From assembly GCF_009823805.1 (NCBI RefSeq), contig NZ_WUEK01000007.1:124001-188000 (forward strand): a stretch of 64,000 nt of DNA. The letters run 5' to 3'. Positions within the stretch are counted from its first letter, which is position 1. Each line of letters starts with the position of its first letter. Position numbers and translations under genes: made by a program. The notes beneath the pieces are model-generated. The model had not been told where the DNA came from. It made no database searches and saw nothing but the letters and a program-made list of their open reading frames with translations. Below, one piece after another: positions 55,289-63,607 of this stretch. Origin of the DNA: Nocardioides flavescens. GTDB taxonomy: Bacteria; Actinomycetota; Actinomycetes; Propionibacteriales; Nocardioidaceae.

Positions 55289-55460
55289 CCTAGGAGAGTG
55301 CTGATCGATGGCAAGGGGCGGCGTCAGCCCCGCCCCAGCACGCACCCGAGCGGCTTCTCCTCAGTCGCCGTGCCTCCGGCACGGCTCCCTCGTCGGCACC
55401 GCCCGTGCACGCACCGCGACGACGCTGACATCCACCCCCATCGATCAGCACTCTCCTAGG
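55289..55460. repeat. 172-bp element with 23-bp terminal inverted repeats, copy 1
   Basis: The first 23 bp (55289-55311, CCTAGGAGAGTGCTGATC then GATGG) are exactly complementary to the last 23 bp (55438-55460). The interior carries a GCCGTGCC-TCC-GGCACGGC hairpin and a GTCAGC/GCTGAC pair. Copy 2 lies at 59646-59808 with about 93% identical interior. No coding frame and no obvious target-site duplication. It could be a MITE-like mobile element or a structured regulatory element. Confidence 0.85.
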
Positions 55461-55491
55461 CGTCGACACCGACCGCGGGTACCGCCCGCCG

Positions 55492-56103
55492 GTGAAGCTC
55501 TACGCCGACCCCGTCCCGCGCCGGGTGCTGCAGGTCGCCGGCGACCTCGCGCTCGTGCTCTGGGTGGTGGTGTGCGTCTGGCTCGGCCGCGTCGTGCACG
55601 AGGCGGTCATGGGGCTCGCGGCTCCGGGACGGCGCCTGGAGTCGGCCGGCACCTCGCTCGCCGACCGGCTGCGCGACGCCGGCTCGACGGTGGGGGGCAT
55701 CCCCTACGTCGGCGACGACGTCGAGCGGCCCTTCGAGGGGGCCGGCAGCTCGGCCGACCAGCTCGCCGCGGCCGGTCGCAACCAGGTCGAGGCCGTCGAG
55801 ACGCTCGCCTTCTGGCTGGCGCTGGCTGTCGTGCTGGTGCCGGTCGTCATCGCGCTCGCCGTCTACCTCCCGCCCCGCATCCGCTTCGTGCGCCGCGCCA
55901 CGGCGGGCCAGGCGCTCGTCGACTCCGGTGCCGACCTGGATCTCTTCGCGCTGCGCGCCATGACCCACCAGCCCCTGCACGTGCTCGCCCGCATCTCGCC
56001 CGACCCGGCCGGCGCCTGGCGCGCCCGCGACCCCGACGTCGTACGCCGCCTCGCCGTCCTCGAGCTGCGCGACGTCGGCCTCGCCCCACCGCCGACCCGG
56101 TAG
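55492..56103 (+). CDS. Two-span membrane protein, unknown family
   Basis: 203 residues: a span near 15-35 (LALVLWVVVCVWLGRVV), an extracytoplasmic ~70-residue loop rich in Gly/Ala (VGGIPYVGDDVERPF), a second span (about 103-125, LAFWLALAVVLVPVVIALAVYL), then a cytosolic tail ending DVVRRLAVLELRDVGLAPPPTR. GTG 55492 is 31 nt past the repeat element. No family recognised. Converges with DUF58 gene with a 70-nt gap. Confidence 0.7.
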   Translation: MKLYADPVPRRVLQVAGDLALVLWVVVCVWLGRVVHEAVMGLAAPGRRLESAGTSLADRLRDAGSTVGGIPYVGDDVERPFEGAGSSADQLAAAGRNQVEAVETLAFWLALAVVLVPVVIALAVYLPPRIRFVRRATAGQALVDSGADLDLFALRAMTHQPLHVLARISPDPAGAWRARDPDVVRRLAVLELRDVGLAPPPTR

Positions 56104-56173
56104 TCCGCGACGTTCCGTGCGCTCGCGCTTCGCCAGTTTCACCGCCGAGGAGGTGGAACTCCCGCCGCGCACC

Positions 56174-57466
56174 TCAGAGCAGCCCGCGCGCCTTGAGCGA
56201 CAGGTAGTGGTCCGCGAGGGCCGGGGGGAGGCGTTCGGCGTCGGCGTCGACGACGTCGACGCCGAGGGCGCGCAGGAGCTCGGCGGTGTGGCGACGGCGC
56301 ACCATCGCCTGCTCGGCTGCGGCGGCGTCGTAGACCTCGTCGATGGTGGTGCGGGCCGCGGCCAGGCGGGCGAGCTCGGGGTCCCGCACGGACGCCACGA
56401 CCACGCGGTGGTGCCGGGTGAGCGTGGGCAGCACCGGCAGCAGCCCCTGCTCGACCGCCGACGGCTCGAGCGGGGTGAGCAGCACGACGAGGGCCCGCTG
56501 GCGACCGAGCTGACCGACAGCGCCGGCCAGCGTGGTCCAGTCGGCCTCGGCGATGACCGGCTCGACGTCCGCGAGCAGGTCGAGCATCCGGGCCGTGACG
56601 TCGCGCGCCCCGGAGGAGCGCAGGCGCGCGCGGACCCGGCGGTCGCCGACCACCAGGTCGACGCGGTCGCCGGCCCGCGCGGCGAGGGCGGCCAGCAGCA
56701 GGGCCGCGTCCATGGCCGAGTCGAGGCGCGGGACGTCGTCGACCCGGCCGGCCGAGGTGCGCGAGGTGTCGAGGACCAGCACGACGCGCCGGTCGCGCTC
56801 GGGGCGCCAGGTGCGCACCACGACGGTGCGGTTGCGCGCACTGGCCCGCCAGTCGATGGAGCGCACGTCGTCGCCGCGGACGTACTCGCGCAGCGAGTCG
56901 AACTCCGTGCCCTGCCCCCGCACGCGTACGGCGGCCCGCCCGTCGAGCTCGCGCAGCCGCGCGAGCCGCGAGGGCAGGTGGCGGCGGGAGTCGAACGACG
57001 GCAGGGCGCGCACCGTGCCCGGCACGTCGAGGGTGCGCTGGCGCTCGAGCACCCCGAGCGGACCGCGCAGGCGCACGCTCACCCCGGCCGCCCGCAGGTC
57101 GCCGCGCCGGGTCGGGCGCAGCGGGGTCGAGAGCCGGGCGCGGGCCCCGGGCGCGAGGTCGAGCCGGTGCCGATCGTCCTCGGAGCCGGCGGAGGGCTGC
57201 CAGGCGTCGCGCAGCCGGCCGCGCACCCGCCGGCCCGTGCGGTGGTCGACCGCGAGCTCGGAGCGCGCCTCCTCGCCGAGCCGCACCGACCCGACCGGGG
57301 CGCGGACGACGGTCAGGGCGGCGGGGGAGGGGGCCAGGAGCAGGTCGAGCCCGGCCACGACGGCGACGACGAGCAGCCACAGCGCGACGGTCGAGCCCTG
57401 GGGGCGCACGACGACCGGCACCAGCCCCAGCAGGAGCAGGAGGGGGAGCCGACCGGTCGGGCGCAT
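56174..57466 (-). CDS. DUF58 protein (MoxR-associated)
   Basis: 430 residues. Two N-terminal spans (about 7-43), an extracytoplasmic-type beta domain, then the DUF58 signature REYVRGDDVRSIDWRASARN (about 205-225) and a VWA-like domain with VVLVLDTSRTS (MIDAS-like). DUF58 proteins are the usual partners of MoxR ATPases and are linked to assembly or maturation of complexes and envelope integrity. ATG 57466 lies 1 nt after the MoxR stop, so coupled translation is expected. Last gene of a five-gene operon. Confidence 0.9.
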   Translation of the reverse strand: MRPTGRLPLLLLLGLVPVVVRPQGSTVALWLLVVAVVAGLDLLLAPSPAALTVVRAPVGSVRLGEEARSELAVDHRTGRRVRGRLRDAWQPSAGSEDDRHRLDLAPGARARLSTPLRPTRRGDLRAAGVSVRLRGPLGVLERQRTLDVPGTVRALPSFDSRRHLPSRLARLRELDGRAAVRVRGQGTEFDSLREYVRGDDVRSIDWRASARNRTVVVRTWRPERDRRVVLVLDTSRTSAGRVDDVPRLDSAMDAALLLAALAARAGDRVDLVVGDRRVRARLRSSGARDVTARMLDLLADVEPVIAEADWTTLAGAVGQLGRQRALVVLLTPLEPSAVEQGLLPVLPTLTRHHRVVVASVRDPELARLAAARTTIDEVYDAAAAEQAMVRRRHTAELLRALGVDVVDADAERLPPALADHYLSLKARGLL

Positions 57467-57467
57467 C

Positions 57468-58481
57468 TCAGCGCGGCACCGGCACCGCGTGCAGCGCGGC
57501 CGCGAGCACCTCGGAGACCTGCACGCCCTCGAGCTCGGCCTCGGGGCGCAGCCCGAGCCGGTGCGCGAGCGTCGCGTGGGCGAGCGCCTTGACGTCGTCG
57601 GGGGTGACGAAGTCGCGCCCGGTGAGCCACGCCCAGGCCCGCGCGGTGCGCAGCAGCGCGGTGGTGCCCCGGGGGCTCACGCCGAGCGAGAGCGACGGCG
57701 ACTCCCGGGTCGCGCGGGCGATGTCGACGACGTAGCCGACCACCTCGTCCGAGACCTGCACGCGGCGCACGGCGTCCTGCCCGGCGGCGATGTCGGCGGG
57801 GCCGGCGACCGCGACGACCCCGGCCGCGCGGACGTCGCGGGGGTCGAAGCCCGTCGCGTGGCGGCGCAGGATCTCGAGCTCCTCGGCGCGGTCCGGCACG
57901 GGCAGCACCACCTTGAGCAGGAACCGGTCGAGCTGCGCCTCGGGCAGGGGGTAGGTGCCCTCGAACTCGACGGGGTTCTGCGTCGCCGCCACGAGGAACG
58001 GCGAGGGCACGGGCCGCGAGACGCCGTCGACGGAGACCTGGCCCTCCTCCATGGCCTCGAGCAGCGCGGACTGGGTCTTGGGCGGTGTCCGGTTGATCTC
58101 GTCGGCCAGCAGCAGCTGCGTGAAGACCGGGCCCTCGCGGAACGTCAGCTCGCCCGCACCGCGCCCGTCGACCACCATCGAGCCCGTGATGTCTCCGGGC
58201 ATCAGGTCGGGGGTGAACTGCACGCGTCGCGTGCCGACGTCGAGCGCCGCGGCCAGGGTGCGCACGAGCAGGGTCTTGGCCGTGCCGGGCACCCCCTCCA
58301 TCAGCACGTGCCCACCGCACAGCAGTGCGACGAGGAGCCCCGACACGGCGGCGTCCTGACCGACGACGGCCTTGCCGACCTCGGCGCGCACGGCGGCGAG
58401 GCGCTCGCGGGCTGCGTCGCCCGAGGGGCCGCCGGAGGGGCTGCCGGAGGCAGGACCGGGGTGGTGGGGGTTCTCGGTCAC
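57468..58481 (-). CDS. MoxR-family AAA+ ATPase
   Basis: 337 residues. Walker A GVPGTAKT, Walker B LLLADEINRTPPKTQSALLEAMEE, sensor-1 ATQNP, and the MoxR-specific GTYPLPEAQLDRF and SPRGTTALLRTARAWA. Chaperone-like ATPase acting with DUF58/VWA proteins. GTG 58481 (VTENPHHPG) overlaps the DUF4350 stop (GTGA). The Ser/Gly/Pro-rich first ~22 residues are disordered-looking. Confidence 0.93.
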   Translation of the reverse strand: MTENPHHPGPASGSPSGGPSGDAARERLAAVRAEVGKAVVGQDAAVSGLLVALLCGGHVLMEGVPGTAKTLLVRTLAAALDVGTRRVQFTPDLMPGDITGSMVVDGRGAGELTFREGPVFTQLLLADEINRTPPKTQSALLEAMEEGQVSVDGVSRPVPSPFLVAATQNPVEFEGTYPLPEAQLDRFLLKVVLPVPDRAEELEILRRHATGFDPRDVRAAGVVAVAGPADIAAGQDAVRRVQVSDEVVGYVVDIARATRESPSLSLGVSPRGTTALLRTARAWAWLTGRDFVTPDDVKALAHATLAHRLGLRPEAELEGVQVSEVLAAALHAVPVPR

Positions 58482-59614
58482 GGGGTGCGCACCTCTTCTT
58501 CGAGCTCGGCCAGGTCGTGGGCCAGGGCGATCAGGTCGTGGTCGGTGGACGGTACGTCGGCCGCCGGGTCGAGCAGGGCCCGGACGGCCGGCAGGGGGTG
58601 GCCGGTGCGGCGGGCGACCTCGCGCACGACGGTCTCGGGTGAGGCCGCCGACCCGATCCGGAGCCGCTCGGCGCAGCGGGCCCGGGAGGCCCGGCGCAGA
58701 GCCTGGGCGGCGTGCTGCCGGTCGCCGGAGCGACGGTAGAGACGACCCAGGCTGCGGGTGGTCTCGACGGCGCGCACGACCACCGGCAGCGGCTCGGTCG
58801 CGAGCGGGCCGAAGCGGCGACCGCGCCACAGGGCGAGGGCGAGCGCCGCGAAGAACGCGAGCACGAGGCCCGGCACGACCCAGCGGGGCAGGAGTGAGCC
58901 GAGGCTGGCCCGGTCGTCGCCGAGGCGGTCGGCGGCGTCGGGGACGTACCAGACCAGCCGCGGGCTCTGCCCCAGCAGCCGCAGCGCGACCGCGGCGTTG
59001 TCGGCGCGCAGCACCTGGTCGTTGGTGAGCGCCTCCTCGGCGCCGAAGAGCAGCAGTCCTGAGTCCGGTCGCGCGGTGACGGCCCCCTCGCGTCCGTCGA
59101 AGCAGCCGTCGCCGGGGTAGACGGTCGCGGTGTCGGTCTCGAGCGCGAGCCCGGCGAACACCGGGTCGTCGCAGTCGGCCTCGCGCCCCGGGGTCAGCGA
59201 GACCCGGGCGCCTCCGCCGAGCGAGCCCCACTCGTCGGCCACGCCGGGACCGGCGCCCACGACCACCAGCGTCGCGGCGTCGGCGGCGTGCTCGCGCAAC
59301 CGGTCGGCCGTGCTCTCACCCAGCTCGAAGGGGTTGACGACCACGACGGTGGTCGAGGCGTCGACCGGGACCCGCTCGAGCTCGGCGGCGCTGCGGGCGA
59401 CCTCGACGTCGATGCCCTGGTCGGCGAGCACCCGGGCGAGCGCGCGGGCGCCGTCGGCCCCGGCGTTGTCCGGGTCGAACGGCGTGGCCGATCCGGCACC
59501 GCTGCCGAGCAGGGCGGCCACGACCACGGCGAGCAGCGCCCCCGCGCCGATGAGCAGCGACGTCCGGTGACGTCGGACGCTCGTGCTCACCGGGGCGGCG
59601 GTCGTCGCGCTCAC
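58478..59614 (-). CDS. DUF4350 membrane protein
   Basis: 378 residues. Starts VSATTAAPVSTSV; span about 15-38 (LLIGAGALLAVVVAALLG); DUF4350 region with PFDPDNAGADGARALARVLADQGI; then a second span (about 255-275, LVLAFFAALALALWRGRRFG) and a cytosolic helical tail. Found in actinobacterial MoxR/DUF58 operons. The GTG 59614 lies 32 nt downstream of the repeat element copy 2 that separates it from the DUF4129 gene. Stop overlaps the MoxR start. Confidence 0.85.
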   Translation of the reverse strand: MSATTAAPVSTSVRRHRTSLLIGAGALLAVVVAALLGSGAGSATPFDPDNAGADGARALARVLADQGIDVEVARSAAELERVPVDASTTVVVVNPFELGESTADRLREHAADAATLVVVGAGPGVADEWGSLGGGARVSLTPGREADCDDPVFAGLALETDTATVYPGDGCFDGREGAVTARPDSGLLLFGAEEALTNDQVLRADNAAVALRLLGQSPRLVWYVPDAADRLGDDRASLGSLLPRWVVPGLVLAFFAALALALWRGRRFGPLATEPLPVVVRAVETTRSLGRLYRRSGDRQHAAQALRRASRARCAERLRIGSAASPETVVREVARRTGHPLPAVRALLDPAADVPSTDHDLIALAHDLAELEEEVRTP

Positions 59615-59645
59615 GGCGTGCCCGCGCGCTGGCGGGCCGTCCTGA

Positions 59646-59808
59646 GGGAAGCGCTGATCAATGACAAGGGCGGCGTCAGCCCCGCCCCAGCACGCACCCG
59701 AGCGGCTTCTCCTCGGTCGCCGTGCCTCCGGCACGGCTCCCTCGTCGGCACCACTCGTGCACGCACTGGGACGACGCTGACATCCACCCCCATTGATCAG
59801 CACTTCCC
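59646..59808. repeat. 163-bp inverted-repeat element, copy 2
   Basis: GGGAAGCGCTGATCAATG (59646-59663) pairs with CATTGATCAGCACTTCCC (59791-59808) with one mismatch. The interior matches copy 1 (55289-55460) closely, including the GCCGTGCC/GGCACGGC hairpin. Where copy 1 has GATCGATG/CATCGATC, this copy has GATCAATG/CATTGATC: both arms changed together. It overlaps the last 12 nt of the DUF4129 gene and lies inside an operon. Confidence 0.85.
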
Positions 59809-60402
59809 CAGCTCGTCGTCGAGGTCCAGCACGGCCCGCGCCTGGTCGGTGCTCGCCGGTCGGTCGCCGTACAGCACTGCGTCGAAGGCGGCCGCGGCGG
59901 TGGTGAGTGGGGTCGCCGCGGCGGTGAACTGGGCGGCGAGCTGGGTCGCGACCTCGTGGGCGGTGGCCCCGGGGTCCTCGGCCAGCCGGCCGCGCTCGAC
60001 CTGGCGCACCGTGAGGCACCGGAACCCCTCGACCACCGCCTCCTCCGCGCGACCCGCGGCCAGCGCCCGCTCGGCGCGCTCGCGCAGCTGCGCCGCCGTC
60101 ACGACCTCGTCGGTGAGCACGGCTCGGGGCCCGGCGGCGGTCCGTGCGGTCCGCCGGGCCTGCGAGACGAGCCAGGCCAGCACCGCCACGAGCGCGACGA
60201 GCAGGACCATCGCCGCGAGCGTCGAGAGCGGCGGAGCCGTGGACGCGGCGTCGAGCCCCGACTGCACGACCCGGTCCAGCCAGGTGAGCACCTGCTGCAC
60301 GACGTCGCGCTCGCGGTACTCCGGGCGCAGCAGCTCGCGGCGCAGCGCCGAGCGGGCGTCCGAGCCGGAGGGGTCGAGCGGTGCGTCGAGCGGCAGCATC
60401 AC
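59797..60402 (-). CDS. DUF4129 protein (MoxR operon)
   Basis: 201 residues. One span (about 62-84, LAAMVLLVALVAVLAWLV), then the DUF4129 C-terminal domain (RAERALAAGRAEEAVVEGFRCLTVRQVERGRL). The final residues GKC and the TGA are encoded by the arm of repeat element copy 2, which may have replaced the original 3' end. Start ATG 60402 (a second ATG follows directly) overlaps the upstream stop (ATGA). Confidence 0.83.
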   Translation of the reverse strand: MMLPLDAPLDPSGSDARSALRRELLRPEYRERDVVQQVLTWLDRVVQSGLDAASTAPPLSTLAAMVLLVALVAVLAWLVSQARRTARTAAGPRAVLTDEVVTAAQLRERAERALAAGRAEEAVVEGFRCLTVRQVERGRLAEDPGATAHEVATQLAAQFTAAATPLTTAAAAFDAVLYGDRPASTDQARAVLDLDDELGKC

Positions 60403-61484
60403 GAAGGCGTGATCCCCGCCTGCCGCATCAGCTCGATGTCGTAGCCCTCCTTGCGCATCCGCTGGTCGAGGTACTGCAGCGAGGTCACGGCCGTCGTGAA
60501 CGGCGTGACGAAGGCGGCCGAGACCACCTGCGAGACGGCCTGGGTCAGCACGAGCGCCAGCACGGCGTACTGCTCACCGGCCAGCGGTCCGACGAGGTTG
60601 CCGGCCAGGCTGATCGGCGCTGTGAGCACGCTGCCGGCGATCCCGGTGACCAGGGCGGTGAGCAGCCCGATGCCGAGCGTCCGCCAGAACTGCGACCGGG
60701 TGAGGCGGTAGCCGCGCCCGATCGCGCCGAGGACGCCGACGTCCTCGAGCATCAGGGCCGGGACGGGCAGGTAGTAGACGCGCACCCAGAACCACACCAG
60801 CGCGCAGACGAAGAGCGGCACCGAGATGAGGCCCCACACCACGATCGGCACGGCCGAGCCGTCGCTCACGACGACGACGGCGACCCACAGCAGCACGTAG
60901 GCGCCGACCAGCGCGGTGAACAGCACCGCCAGCAGCAGGGCGAGCCCGATCAGTCGCCACCGCTTGCCGTGGGTGGCCGCCCACGCCTCGCCCAGGGTGA
61001 GTCGCCGGCCCACGGCGGCCGCGGCCGTGACGTGCGCGATCATCCCCGTCACCAGGATGGTGCCGAGCGCGCCGAGGACCAGGCCGAGCAGCAGCGCACC
61101 CAGGGAGCCGACGAGGCCGAGCACGGCCTCGGTGTCGAGGTCGGAGCCGTCGTCGAACGCCGACAGGTCGAGGCTCGCCGTCACCGCGGCGGTGACCACG
61201 ACCGGGACCAGCATCGCCACCGCCGCCACGAGCACCGACGAGCCCACCGTGGCCTTGGGGTTGAACCGGATGATGCGGAACGCCGCGTCGTAGATGTCGC
61301 CGAGCCCCAGCGGTCGCAGGGCGACGGCGCCGGGCTTGTGGGCGGCCCCGAGCATCCCCGGCGCGGGCGCCCACCCGGGCGGCGGGCTCGGCCGGCCGGG
61401 CGGCGGGGCCTGGTAGCCGGGCGGCGGGGGTGGCGGCGGCTGCCAGCCCGGGGGCGGGGGAGTGGGGGAGCCCGGGTCCGACAT
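60399..61484 (-). CDS. Multi-span membrane protein (GPDase membrane-domain-like)
   Basis: 361 residues. Pro-rich N-terminus (TPPPPGWQPPPPPPPGYQAPP), then LRPLGLGDIYDAAFRIIRFNPKATVGSS, the hallmark start of the glycerophosphoryl-diester-phosphodiesterase membrane-domain family, and about six spans ending near ITSLQ-type VTSLQYLDQRMRKEGYDIEL. The catalytic phosphodiesterase domain is absent. First gene of the DUF4129-DUF4350-MoxR-DUF58 operon. ATG 61484 is 7 nt after CAGGAT. Confidence 0.85.
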   Translation of the reverse strand: MSDPGSPTPPPPGWQPPPPPPPGYQAPPPGRPSPPPGWAPAPGMLGAAHKPGAVALRPLGLGDIYDAAFRIIRFNPKATVGSSVLVAAVAMLVPVVVTAAVTASLDLSAFDDGSDLDTEAVLGLVGSLGALLLGLVLGALGTILVTGMIAHVTAAAAVGRRLTLGEAWAATHGKRWRLIGLALLLAVLFTALVGAYVLLWVAVVVVSDGSAVPIVVWGLISVPLFVCALVWFWVRVYYLPVPALMLEDVGVLGAIGRGYRLTRSQFWRTLGIGLLTALVTGIAGSVLTAPISLAGNLVGPLAGEQYAVLALVLTQAVSQVVSAAFVTPFTTAVTSLQYLDQRMRKEGYDIELMRQAGITPS

Positions 61485-61626
61485 GCCCGCCATCCTGTCA
61501 GCAGCCACGGACGCTCCGGGGCCCGATCGGGGGTCCTGGTGTGGTCTGATGGTCTCGAGCCACCAGCCCGCGCGGAGCCTTCCCGCCCGCGCGTGGGGAC
61601 CCCGTCGAGCGCGGTCCCGGTCCGAT

Positions 61627-61656
61627 TTGGACCCGCTGCCCGGTCTCTGTCAGACT
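61627..61656 (+). promoter_or_regulatory. Candidate S10-operon promoter
   Basis: TTGGAC (61627-61632), 18-bp spacer, CAGACT (61651-61656). The match is fair (-10 lacks the first T). It is the best candidate in the 485-nt gap between the divergent membrane-protein gene and rpsJ and predicts a ~305-nt leader. Confidence 0.4.
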
Positions 61657-61740
61657 GTTCCGGTTGCTCTGGCGGGTTGCCGGGGTGCTGCGCACAGATT
61701 GACTCCTGAATCGCGTCTCCAGCGTTCGATGGTGTCGGCG

Positions 61741-61794
61741 TGCGTCCGCACCGCACCTGGAGACCCGATCAGCCCGGACCTCGGTCCGGACGCA
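61741..61794 (+). promoter_or_regulatory. Paired hairpins in the S10 leader
   Basis: TGCGTCCG (61741-61748) can pair with CGGACGCA (61787-61794), while CCGGACC (61774-61780) can pair with GGTCCGG (61783-61789). The two helices share bases 61787-61789, so the long and short forms compete in part. In other bacteria S10 leaders bind L4 for autoregulation; here that is untested. The rest of 61485-61969 shows no gene. Confidence 0.4.
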
Positions 61795-61969
61795 ACCGAC
61801 ACAGAGCTCAGGATCCAGGTCCTGGGCGTGTTTGCACGTGCCTGGCCAGCAGGGTCACCACGGCGACACGCCCGACCGCGGGGGTCGGAGCCGAGAGGTC
61901 GGGCGGAGCAGCCGGGCAACACCCCAGACATGTACGCGGCAGAAGCAGACCAGTGAGGACGAGCTACCT

Positions 61970-62278
61970 ATGGCGGGACAGAAGATCCGCATCAGGCTCA
62001 AGGCCTATGACCACGAGGTGATCGACACCTCGGCGCGCAAGATCGTGGACACCGTCACCCGGACGGGTGCTCGCGTCGCCGGCCCCGTGCCGCTGCCGAC
62101 GGAGAAGAACGTCTACTGCGTCATCCGCTCGCCGCACAAGTACAAGGACTCGCGCGAGCACTTCGAGATGCGCACCCACAAGCGCCTCATCGACATCCTC
62201 GACCCCACGCCGAAGACGGTCGACTCGCTCATGCGACTCGACCTCCCGGCCGGTGTCGACATCGAGATCAAGCTCTGA
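61970..62278 (+). CDS. rpsJ: 30S ribosomal protein S10
   Basis: 102 residues, normal length; 30S head protein also known as transcription antitermination factor Nus[25 protein letters not shown] and [16 protein letters not shown] are diagnostic. ATG 61970 preceded by GAGGACGAG. First gene of the S10 operon. Confidence 0.98.
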   Translation: MAGQKIRIRLKAYDHEVIDTSARKIVDTVTRTGARVAGPVPLPTEKNVYCVIRSPHKYKDSREHFEMRTHKRLIDILDPTPKTVDSLMRLDLPAGVDIEIKL

Positions 62279-62288
62279 GGTTCGAGAC

Positions 62289-62954
62289 ATGACCACCGAA
62301 CGCAACGTCAAGGGACTGCTGGGCACCAAGCTCGGCATGACCCAGGTGTGGGACGAGAACAACCGCATCGTCCCCGTGACCGTGATCGCGGCCGGCACGA
62401 ACGTCGTCACGCAGGTCCGCACGCCCGAGAAGGACGGCTACAACGCCATCCAGGTCGGCTACGGCGAGATCGACGGACGCAAGGTGACCAAGCCGAAGGC
62501 CGGGCACTTCCGTGAGGCCGGCGTGACCCCGCGCCGCCACCTCGTCGAGATCCGCACCGCCTCCGCCGGCACCTTCACCGCCGGCCAGGAGCTGTCCGCC
62601 GACACCTTCGCCGCGGGCGAGGAGATCGACGTGACCGGCACCAGCAAGGGCAAGGGCTTCGCGGGCACGATGAAGCGCCACGGCTTCGCCGGTGTCTCGG
62701 CCTCGCACGGTGCCCACCGCAACCACCGCAAGCCGGGCTCCATCGGCGCCTGCGCGACCCCCGGTCGCGTGTTCAAGGGCGTGCGGATGGCCGGCCGGAT
62801 GGGCTCGGACACCGTCACCACCCAGAACCTCACCGTGCACGCCGTGGACGCCGAGAGGGGCCTGATCCTCGTGAAGGGCGCCGTCCCCGGCCCCAAGGGT
62901 GGCCTGCTCGTGATCCGCTCGGCGTCCAAGAAGACCGAAGCTGCGGAGGCCTGA
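62289..62954 (+). CDS. rplC: 50S ribosomal protein L3
   Basis: 221 residues. Binds 23S rRNA near the peptidyl-transferase centre. [22 protein letters not shown] at the start, then [17 protein letters not shown] and [26 protein letters not shown] with the conserved basic loop. ATG 62289, 10 nt after the rpsJ stop; the upstream open frame in rpsJ is a shadow. Confidence 0.98.
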   Translation: MTTERNVKGLLGTKLGMTQVWDENNRIVPVTVIAAGTNVVTQVRTPEKDGYNAIQVGYGEIDGRKVTKPKAGHFREAGVTPRRHLVEIRTASAGTFTAGQELSADTFAAGEEIDVTGTSKGKGFAGTMKRHGFAGVSASHGAHRNHRKPGSIGACATPGRVFKGVRMAGRMGSDTVTTQNLTVHAVDAERGLILVKGAVPGPKGGLLVIRSASKKTEAAEA

Positions 62955-62956
62955 GC

Positions 62957-63607
62957 ATGGCGACCAAGAACACCAGCGGCAAGGTCGACGTCGACCTGCC
63001 CGCCGAGATCTTCGACGTGGCGCTCAACGTGCCGCTCATCCACCAGGTCGTCGTGGCCCAGCAGGCTGCGGCCCGCCAGGGCACCGCGGCGACCAAGACC
63101 CGCGGCGACGTCCGCGGCGGTGGCAAGAAGCCCTACAAGCAGAAGGGCACCGGCCGCGCCCGCCAGGGCTCGACCCGTGCGCCGCAGTTCGCCGGCGGTG
63201 GCGTCGTCCACGGCCCGCAGCCGCGCAGCTACGACCAGCGCACCCCCAAGAAGATGAAGGCCGCCGCGCTGCGCGGTGCCCTCTCCGACCGGGCCCGCAA
63301 CGGACGCATCCACGTGCTCGACGGCTTCGGCCTCGAGGACGCCCCGTCCACGCGCACCGCGCTGGGCGCCCTCGCCGCGCTGACCGACCGGGTCAAGTTC
63401 CTGGTCGTGCTCGAGCGCAACGACACCGTCACCTGGCTCTCGCTGCGCAACGCGCCGCAGGTCCACATCGTGGCCGTCGACCAGCTCAACACCTACGACG
63501 TCCTCGCCTCCGACGACGTGGTCTTCAGCCAGGGCGCGTACGACGCGTTCGTGGCCGGGCCCGCCGCGGCCGGCTCGTCGAGCGCCCAGAAGGAGGAGTC
63601 CGCGTGA
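62957..63607 (+). CDS. rplD: 50S ribosomal protein L4
   Basis: 216 residues. Exit-tunnel protein and, in some bacteria, the S10-operon autoregulator. The basic loop [27 protein letters not shown] and [25 protein letters not shown] are characteristic. ATG 62957 is 2 nt after the rplC stop; stop overlaps rplW (GTGA). Confidence 0.97.
   Translation: MATKNTSGKVDVDLPAEIFDVALNVPLIHQVVVAQQAAARQGTAATKTRGDVRGGGKKPYKQKGTGRARQGSTRAPQFAGGGVVHGPQPRSYDQRTPKKMKAAALRGALSDRARNGRIHVLDGFGLEDAPSTRTALGALAALTDRVKFLVVLERNDTVTWLSLRNAPQVHIVAVDQLNTYDVLASDDVVFSQGAYDAFVAGPAAAGSSSAQKEESA

Noticed and set aside
55280..55470. Target-site duplications flanking the inverted-repeat elements
   Set aside because: Bases next to either copy do not match as direct repeats, so transposition cannot be claimed from this window.
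61462..61956. Open plus-strand frame across the S10 leader (about 160 codons)
   Set aside because: No ribosome site, no motif, Arg/Pro-rich shadow composition, and it would run through the predicted promoter and leader.
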